Source: Isoperla grammatica
Taxonomy: Eukaryota; Arthropoda; Insecta; Plecoptera; Perlodidae
Length of the DNA stretch: 64,000 nt
NCBI GenBank assembly: GCA_945910005.1
Contig: OX246743.1
Coordinates: 3,399,444 to 3,463,443 of the forward strand
Reading direction: 5' to 3'
Position numbers and translations under genes: made by a program. The notes beneath the pieces are model-generated. The model searched no databases and had not been told where the DNA came from. It was given only the letters and a program-made list of their open reading frames with translations. Shown piece by piece: positions 57,736-64,000 of this stretch. Numbering within the stretch: the stretch's first letter is position 1; each line of letters begins with the position of its first letter.

Positions 57736-58303
57736 GCAACGAGGGCGCAGTTTATCGCCGCGGGCCGACTGCAGCGCACTCTCGTAACTGCAGACGGAAG
57801 CAACGAGGGCGCAGTTTATCGCCGCGGGCCGACTGCAGCGCACTCTCGTAACTGCAGACGGAAGGAACGAGGGCGCAGTTTATCGCCGCGGGCCGACTGC
57901 AGCGCACTCTCGTAACTGCAGACGGAAGCAACGAGGGCGCAGTTTATCGCCGCGGGCCGACTGCAGCGCACTCTCGTAACTGCAGACGGAAGCAACGAGG
58001 GCGCAGTTAATCGCCGCGGGCCGACTGCAGCGCACTCTCGTAACTGCAGACGGAAGCAACGAGGGCGCAGTTTATCGCCACGGGCCGACTGCAGCGCACT
58101 CTCGTAACTGCAGACGGAAGCAACGAGGGCGCAGTTTATCGCCACGGGCCGACTGCAGCGCACTCTCGTAACTGCAGACGGAAGCAACGAGGGCGCAGTT
58201 TATCGCCGCGGGCCGAATGCAGCGCACTCTCGTAACTGCAGACGGAAGCAACGAGGGCGCAGTTTATCGCCGCGGGCCGACTGCAGCGCACTCTCGTAAC
58301 TGC
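57736..58303. repeat. 64-bp GC-rich minisatellite, about 9 copies
   Basis: Units start every 64 bp from 57736 with GCAACGAGGGCGCAGTTTAT, then CGCCGCGGGCCGACTGCAGC and GCACTCTCGTAACTGCAGAC. Many CpG sites in otherwise AT-rich DNA. It opens a 123-codon minus-strand frame (57816-58187), which cycles frames unit by unit and is an artefact. Confidence 0.96.
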
Positions 58304-59964
58304 GGTTTAAACAAACTTCCTTTACATTCGCAACAAGTCGGGACGACCCCTAGATTTATCTTACAAGAGAAAAAGATATATCTTTATGGTCTTCTAAATG
58401 TTGAATTGAAAATTGATGAAATATGTTGCGTTCTCTGGTTTAGGGAAGAGCCACTTATTTTCGGTGAATTTATTTGGCAATGAATCATAGAGCTAGGAAA
58501 AAATTTTACTGCCTTTGCATGAAAAATATAGGAAAGGGTTTTAGATTTAAACTCAGCCAACCTAAATTTTGTAAACAATATCAATAACTTTGTGCCGTTA
58601 AAAATATCTTAATGTAACTATAAATTATGATATTTTGTCCGAGTTTCGACGCACAGTGCGTGTGCGTGTACGTGTTCGTAGGATCGAGTTTAGCTAATAA
58701 ATGAAGGGGCAAATAAATAAAGCTTACTTTTGAAAGTGGGTCTATAAAGTAATTAATGTTTGTTTTTAGTACCGGAGTAGACTGAAGACCTTACTCGAAT
58801 TCTTCCCTCTGACGTCACGATGTAAGATGTGTTAGATGCAGTTATCCTGCCGGATATGCATACAGAGAAACAGTACTTTATCATCAAGGCTTTTGTTTTT
58901 CTTATGGGAAGTAGCATACAATAAAATAAATACATTGCAACAAAGGGTCGCTCAATATCAAGTGGAGAATGTGCATCTGGGCTTAAGAACAAAACTAAAC
59001 TTACCGTCTGTTAGTACATACAGCGCTATATGTGGCCAAATGTAGCAACTAATTGGTGAAGATTGCATTCCGCGGTTGAAAATAGTGCCGGATATTATTG
59101 TGAAAATCTTGTTTTTTGTTTTTTCCGTCTTCGTTTTTTTCTTGTTGATGTGTTCTTATTTTGTTTTGTGTAGTTTGTTGCAAGTTAAAACATGTCCTGA
59201 TTTAAATGGCCCCTTGCCTTTTAAGATGGACTGATGGGATTCATAATCTGCCCAAAATTTTTAAAAGTCGTATTTTTTTTTTAGTTAAACAATTTTCCAA
59301 ATTTGGCCATCATCGACGTAGGAAGAACGACGCTGCTTCATCAGAAAGTTGCGTGAGATTGCCACTTGAGCACTTCATTCGTTTTTACTAGCGCCCTCAG
59401 TGGCAAGCTCAGTGTCTATAGACAGAGGATATTTACCCAAACACCCCAACAAAGAAATTGTTTCTAAGATTTTACAAAAAGATTCTACACAATGAAGTAA
59501 GTTTGCATTTCCAAATTCTTCGAACGTAATAGAATACGAAAGGGAATGTTTATGAAACTTACTCGCCCATTCAAGCTTAGTGTAAACATGTGGTGAAAAG
59601 GACTATTTGATCAATCGAGTCTTATATAGGGTGGCTGATTTTTTGGACGGAAAAATTTCTGTTAACGTTTAATCTCTTGTTTTAATTTAATTTAATTTTA
59701 ATGTGATTTTAATGGATATTGATGATTATTTAATATGAATGTAATATAAAACAGAGCGTTGTTTGTTAATTATGTATCAATTCAATTTAAAAAATGTGTT
59801 CTAGTACTTTAGCTACTGCATAGCTTTAGGCCTCCTATGTGATGAAAACTACCTTAAAAGTGAGGTTTTCACGGTTAACCATTCTACTATTGTTGTAACA
59901 CTAACATAAAAAATGACGTCAATAATTCAATTCAAGGATATTTTTTATTAGAAAGTAGAATAAT
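58304..59964. other. 1.7 kb unique DNA
   Basis: Frames of 61-88 codons without known domains. Isolated TGACGTCA sites at 58810-58817 and 59914-59921. No gene supported. Confidence 0.5.
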
Positions 59965-60085
59965 TTGCCCGTCTGGGAGTAGGGTTATAATACGCCCAGG
60001 ATGACTCTACCAGGCGAAATAGTCACAAAAGGAGACCCCCCCGCTCTACTCCCACTTGGCCCTGCCCTCCCTTGCAAGGACGTAT
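59965..60085. repeat. dispersed repeat, copy 1 of 2
   Basis: CCCGTCTGG, ATGACTCTACCAGGCG and CCCACTTGGCCCTGCCCTCC match the segment at 60662-60785 in the same orientation at about 75-80 percent by eye. Role unknown. Confidence 0.65.
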
Positions 60086-60562
60086 AATATGCAAAGAGTA
60101 CGTCTATGATAATATGAACTAACTCGAGTAGGTCGTTAGACAACAAGTAATTAAATCAAAGGTTTTTTAATTGTATTGTACATTCCATCATTATTCATTA
60201 TTTTATAAACTGTTTTTTAAGACGTGTGACACCTTTATGAATCTGATAGAAGCAGGAGGAAGGTATTCTGTAGCAGCGTCGTACTCACTATTCACGTGTC
60301 ACACCACGTTAGCCCGTCCTAACATGCAGTTAGCCCAGGCAGCTATGAGTACAGTTATGATCATGTGTCCGGCGGGAGCTGTAGCGAACGAATGGGAGCG
60401 TACATTAATGACGAACTAATGTATGTGACCTAATTCAACGAATGTAACCTCACATAACTATTGTTATTAGTCTAACCTGCGTTAGTATATCCCGTGGATC
60501 AATCGTCATCGTAGGGTGAGATGGCTGTCAAGGTTTGTGCGTCGTATTGATACGGTACACAT

Positions 60563-61408
60563 AGGCCGTCGGAACGCTTTTGATATAACGGGGGGGGGGG
60601 GGATATCGGACTAAATAGACGGTAAAGGTAAACAAAATGGGGTAATAAAATTGGCTTATATATCCCGTCTGGACCCGGGATAGAATAGGCCCAGAGTGAC
60701 TCTGCTAGTCGTAGGAGGCGCGAAAGACCCTGTCCTATCCCCCCCCCCCCCCTCCTCCCACTTGGCCCTGCCCTCTCTTGCTGAACTCCTGTATGACGAC
60801 CCCCACGACTTTAACGGACGTGGACGTGGATCTTCATCTTCGTTATTACCGCTCATCGTCTCAAGTAGTCATTGTTTCACAAATATGAGACGATAAGCCC
60901 CATTAATCAATCAATCAATCAATCAAATCTCCATAAATCCACTAGTTGTCCAATCGCTTGTACTCGCAACAAGGTGGGTGATCGACTCAGCCGCCGGAGG
61001 CAATTTCGCCATACGAGAAAAAAAAACTAGACCCTGCATTATGTTTGATGGCTTAAAACGCTTTTAGAAGTGATATCTTGTAATAAAAATAAAAAAGCAA
61101 TACAATGGATTCCTGCTATTGTTGGGTTGTTTCTTCCTGGAGATGAATTGTTGACAGTTGACACAATCATCTTTCTCAAAATCTTCATCTTTTTAAATCA
61201 AATCATCTTTCTAATCATCCACAATCATCTTTCATTTGCTTTCCCAAAAAGTAGAAATCTTGACTTGTCGGGCAGGCATCAAGGACCACATATATATCAT
61301 ATAAAATTTAAAGTCCAAAATCTGACCCCCCCCCCCCCCGTGCCCCAATGACATGAAAGTTAGGGAGGAAATGCCTCCCTTGCCCCCCCCTGTTCCGACG
61401 CCACTGGG
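60563..61408. mobile_element. G-run-ended MITE, second copy, interrupted
   Basis: The left end (GGCCGTCGGAACGCTTTTGA, G13 at 60590-60602, GGTAAACAAAATGG) matches 37888. The right end (C14 at 61326-61339, GTGCCCCAATGACATGAAAG, GTTCCGACGCCAC) matches 38231. The 700 bp between contain unrelated DNA, including the second copy of the 59.97-kb repeat with C14 at 60739-60752, so the element seems split by insertions. Boundaries are approximate. Confidence 0.6.
60662..60785. repeat. dispersed repeat, copy 2 of 2
   Basis: Partner of 59965-60085, here with a longer C run. Confidence 0.65.
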
Positions 61409-61817
61409 TACACATTTCACTTGGCCTGATCTACAACTGTGTTATTGTATTGATTTGAATGGTGTTACTTATATGAAAGAATGTTTAGTTTACATATCAA
61501 TTATGATTTTAATGATTGATTCAAAATTTTAGACACAGTAATGAACTTGGTATAACAATTCACGCATCAAATATGGAAAATTCAACAAAACATGTTTGTT
61601 TCCTCCACTGTAATTGGTAAAAAAAATGTAATTATTGAATTTGACGAGAGTTTTATAATTATATCCAGCTCACATTTGAGATCAAATTTTAAACAAAATT
61701 TCTAGATGAAGATTGCCCTGAACGAAAATCCATTGCATGCGGTCATATGCAGGGTGCGTATTTCACAGACAAACCGCTCGGTAGGACTAGGCCTACATAT
61801 TCAAGGTTATATTAGTA

Positions 61818-62063
61818 AAGCCCGGTTTACAAACCGTAATAAGGTTTAAGGTATAAGGTTTTACGAAGTTTAATCAAGCCAGTAGCATCATCGCGTTCAC
61901 ATAACTTCCCAAGATTTAAAAATTCGTAGCCCAGCCAATAAGAGGCAACCTTTTATAAATCCGGCCATTGGTAGCGATCCTAGTAAATCAGTTAGGAAAA
62001 TACTTTCCTAAGAACAAAATATTAAACTTTAAACCCGAAACCTTATTACAGTGTAAACCCTGC
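61818..62063. mobile_element. fold-back MITE with GGTTTACA ends
   Basis: The left end GCCCGGTTTACAAACCGTAA, TAAGGTTTAAGG pairs with the right end AACCCGAAACCTTATTACAG, TGTAAACCCTGCA. TAA words adjoin both ends. 246 bp, no ORF. Superfamily not assigned. Confidence 0.65.
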
Positions 62064-62117
62064 ATTAAGTAACCGTTATCTGTTAATATGCATCGTATAT
62101 GAACGGGTTATATGAGT

Positions 62118-62300
62118 CTTCGAAATGGTATCATCACAAAATCTAGAAAGTTGAATTTCACGAAAGTAAAAAATCTCAGAAAAATCACTTATTCTGCATT
62201 TCACGAAAGTGTAAACCACAGAATGTCTAGATCAACGAAAGAGCAAACCGTCGAATGTGCAACATACCGAAAGTGTAGATTACCGAAAGAGCAATTTAAC
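62118..62300. repeat. degenerate repeats of CGAAAGWGYA
   Basis: TTCACGAAAGTGTAAACC, CAACGAAAGAGCAAACC, TACCGAAAGTGTAGATT and TACCGAAAGAGCAATTT occur at irregular 35-65-bp spacing. A 97-codon plus-strand frame (62112-62405) runs through and has no known domain. Perhaps a decayed minisatellite. Confidence 0.4.
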
Positions 62301-62460
62301 GATTTTTCGATATATTGCACATTTGTGATTTTGCAGTGTCTTCTAAATGGTCTTTGCTCCTATAATATACACAGATCTCGAAGGTATTGGTTTCCTAGAT
62401 TTTAAACGTTTGTTGAAATTGGCTATGTAGAATTACCTCATAACTTCACACTTCTCGCGG

Positions 62461-62611
62461 TGACTAGTATAGTAGTATAGTAGTATAGTATAGTAACTTG
62501 TACAGTAGTATAATAGTAAAGTAGTAAGTAGTATAGTAACTAGTAAAGTTGTATAGTAGTAAAGTAGTATAGTAGTAAAGTAGTAAACAGTATAGTATAG
62601 TTACTAGTATT
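62461..62611. repeat. AGTAGTAT-rich simple repeat
   Basis: Low-complexity mixture of AGTAT, AGTA and AAGT words, like the shorter tract at 14607-14668. Confidence 0.85.
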
Positions 62612-62836
62612 CTGTTGATGCTTTTAGAGGTGAATATTTTTGTGTAAAATGCTCTTTTGTTGAGACGATGTTAACGATCGCTGAGAAACCTCGCGGAGGA
62701 AAATGGTTTACTACACTTTTGTCGAAAGAGTGAGCGCTGTCCATATCCAGTACAAACGCTCAAATGAAGAATAATGGATTCTAATTTCCTTTTTATTTTC
62801 TCATCCGTTCTGCTTGACATGGTTTGCTAAATATGA

Positions 62837-63020
62837 ATTTAGTTGCATAGCACAATGGCTTCTCCGTTAGGTGATAGAGCTTCGGTTCTCACAATCAATA
62901 TTCAGTTGACGTGAAGTGAACGTACGTAAATAAACAATACAGTATTGCTCTAAAAGAGGTTTTATAATTTAGTTGCATAGCATAATGGCTTCTCCGTTAG
63001 GTTATAGAGCTTCGGTGCTC
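62837..63020. repeat. direct duplication of a 54-bp SINE-head-like segment
   Basis: ATTTAGTTGCATAGCACAAT GGCTTCTCCGTTAGGTGATA is repeated 131 bp later (62968-63020) with three differences. TAGCACAATGG resembles a Pol III A box. No clear B box follows. Confidence 0.7.
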
Positions 63021-63032
63021 TTGTTACTGAGT

Positions 63033-63120
63033 GGGGGTACTGGAACCTATACCCACTCAGTACCAAGAGCTATATGCCCCCCCGAAGACGGCCATCGTCG
63101 GCTGCGGTTCCAGTACCCCC
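63033..63120. repeat. hairpin with competing pairings
   Basis: GGGGGTACTGGAACC and GGTTCCAGTACCCCC pair perfectly (15 bp) around a 58-nt loop. CTGAGTGGG just left can instead pair with CCCACTCAG at 63052-63060, so two folds exclude each other. Confidence 0.75.
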
Positions 63121-63147
63121 AACCTGCTCACTACTTGACCGGGGTTG

Positions 63148-63205
63148 CCGGGTTACTGAGTAGGTAGACTATAAATACGCTTGTATTTTATTTTATTTTA
63201 TTCAT
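63148..63205 (+). mobile_element. SINE 3-prime tail
   Basis: TTACTGAGTAGGTAGACTAT then AAATACG and an ATTTT-repeat match the tail of the SINE at 38851-39218. The upstream body is different, so this may be another SINE sharing the same 3-prime tail. Confidence 0.55.
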
Positions 63206-64000
63206 AGATAAATGAATAAGGCTTGAATGTGAGACCAGCATTAACCAGCATCGTCCAGCATCGCCCAGCATCGCCGTGCGGTAGGCCTACTCGGTGAGTG
63301 TTTCATATACAATTAGCGAAACTACTCCAGCATGTGTTTTAACATGAGCAACATGCAAACCTAATTAAGAAACTTCTCGAGTCTCGCCATCATTAGAGCC
63401 GCATTCTGCTCGCGTATTCTCCGTATTATATTTGCACTGTCAGTAAATAATTCAGCTTGGCGGAGTTGAGTGGAACAACAAACGTGAGTTATTGCGAGGC
63501 AGAATAAAAGGGTTTTTAATGTCTTAAGAATGCCACATTAATAACCAACATTTGGTTTAAATAAGAATTTGAATTCTATATTATCAACATTAGGAATATG
63601 GGAGCACTACGATTGTCATTTGGAAAATCAATTAATTCTTAATTGCATTTTAAAATAACAACCGGTTCGAAACTAAATCGCTCTGAAGAAAACACGTTAA
63701 ATTTGCATCGTGTTAATAGTGACACTGCCCGCTAACATTTATTCTGATGAGGGAATTAAGGCATAAATTCATTCTCGATGCATGTTTCCGTTGCTAAAAG
63801 TTGCACTCGGAACCGTCACAAGCCTCGGCGATATTGTTGTCACACAATCTGTGTTACGCAGTCGCCGTATTTGAATATATAAGTAATCGATCGATTTCAA
63901 TACTTAAATAAATGAAATAAATAATGTGTATTGTATTCTAAAGATGTGCATATACCTCCAGTCGTCATGTATATACCAAACACAGGGTTTTGGAGAAGAT
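63206..64000. other. unique DNA to window end
   Basis: Starts with four CCAGCATCG-like units (63236-63275). Around 63600-63680, ACTACGATTGTCATTTGG and AAAATAACAACCGG loosely resemble the A-family MITE. No gene recognised. Confidence 0.45.

Noticed and set aside
57816..58187. 123-codon minus-strand gene
   Set aside because: It lies wholly inside the 64-bp minisatellite and changes frame each unit.

Overview
This window looks like gene-free, repeat-dominated nuclear DNA from an animal, most likely a marine invertebrate. The reasons are the absence of any bacterial-style gene run, the lack of open frames above about 140 codons outside tandem arrays, and the mix of non-LTR retrotransposon tails, tRNA-headed SINEs, TTAA-flanked piggyBac-like elements, a hAT element with an 8-bp target duplication, a CACTA-ended element and many fold-back MITEs. 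The phylum cannot be fixed from sequence alone. No complete protein-coding gene, rRNA or functional tRNA is recognised. Three weak coding candidates are given at low confidence: a 48-bp exon near 48.34 kb, a terminal-exon-like frame near 53.37 kb and a 59-residue small ORF near 50.55 kb.

Layout. 0-4 kb: 63-bp and 80-bp tandem repeats, a CCAAT-bearing fold-back element and an 11-bp satellite. 4.17-7.34 kb: a 19-bp satellite of about 167 units, nearly all carrying the palindrome TGACGTCA (the CREB/ATF consensus). 7.9-12.9 kb: a CACTA-like element, two near-identical 149-bp hairpin MITEs (one nested in another MITE), a CACACG microsatellite, a hAT element and a TA-flanked MITE. 13-20 kb: small tandem repeats, the first piggyBac-like copy and two long palindromes. 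20.8-23.1 kb: a palindrome, then an 81-bp minisatellite that appears to have grown out of the tail of a reverse-transcriptase ORF. 25.8-29.6 kb: a SINE, hairpins and MITEs. 30.0-32.4 kb: a 31-bp satellite of about 77 units. 32.5-35.5 kb: two GGGCC-ended elements (one broken by a nested insertion) and a 38-bp TGACGTCA plus CACGTG minisatellite. 37-40.6 kb: two more SINEs, MITEs and the second piggyBac-like copy. 40.7-45.0 kb: a 4.3-kb inverted repeat whose arms share an invariant GC-rich core. 46-64 kb: more minisatellites, ATT microsatellites, hairpins, a second reverse-transcriptase tail and a GC-rich 64-bp minisatellite.

The parts are linked mainly by transposition and tandem amplification, not by a gene pathway. 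Four features stand out: (1) TGACGTCA is over-represented, forming the core of two unrelated arrays and about ten isolated sites; (2) the giant inverted repeat has outer arms almost identical and inner arms clearly diverged, with the change at the edge of the GC-rich core; (3) a minisatellite was born from retrotransposon coding sequence; (4) G/C homopolymers of 12-21 nt are common in AT-rich DNA and several sit at MITE ends. Whether any of this is functional cannot be decided from sequence alone.
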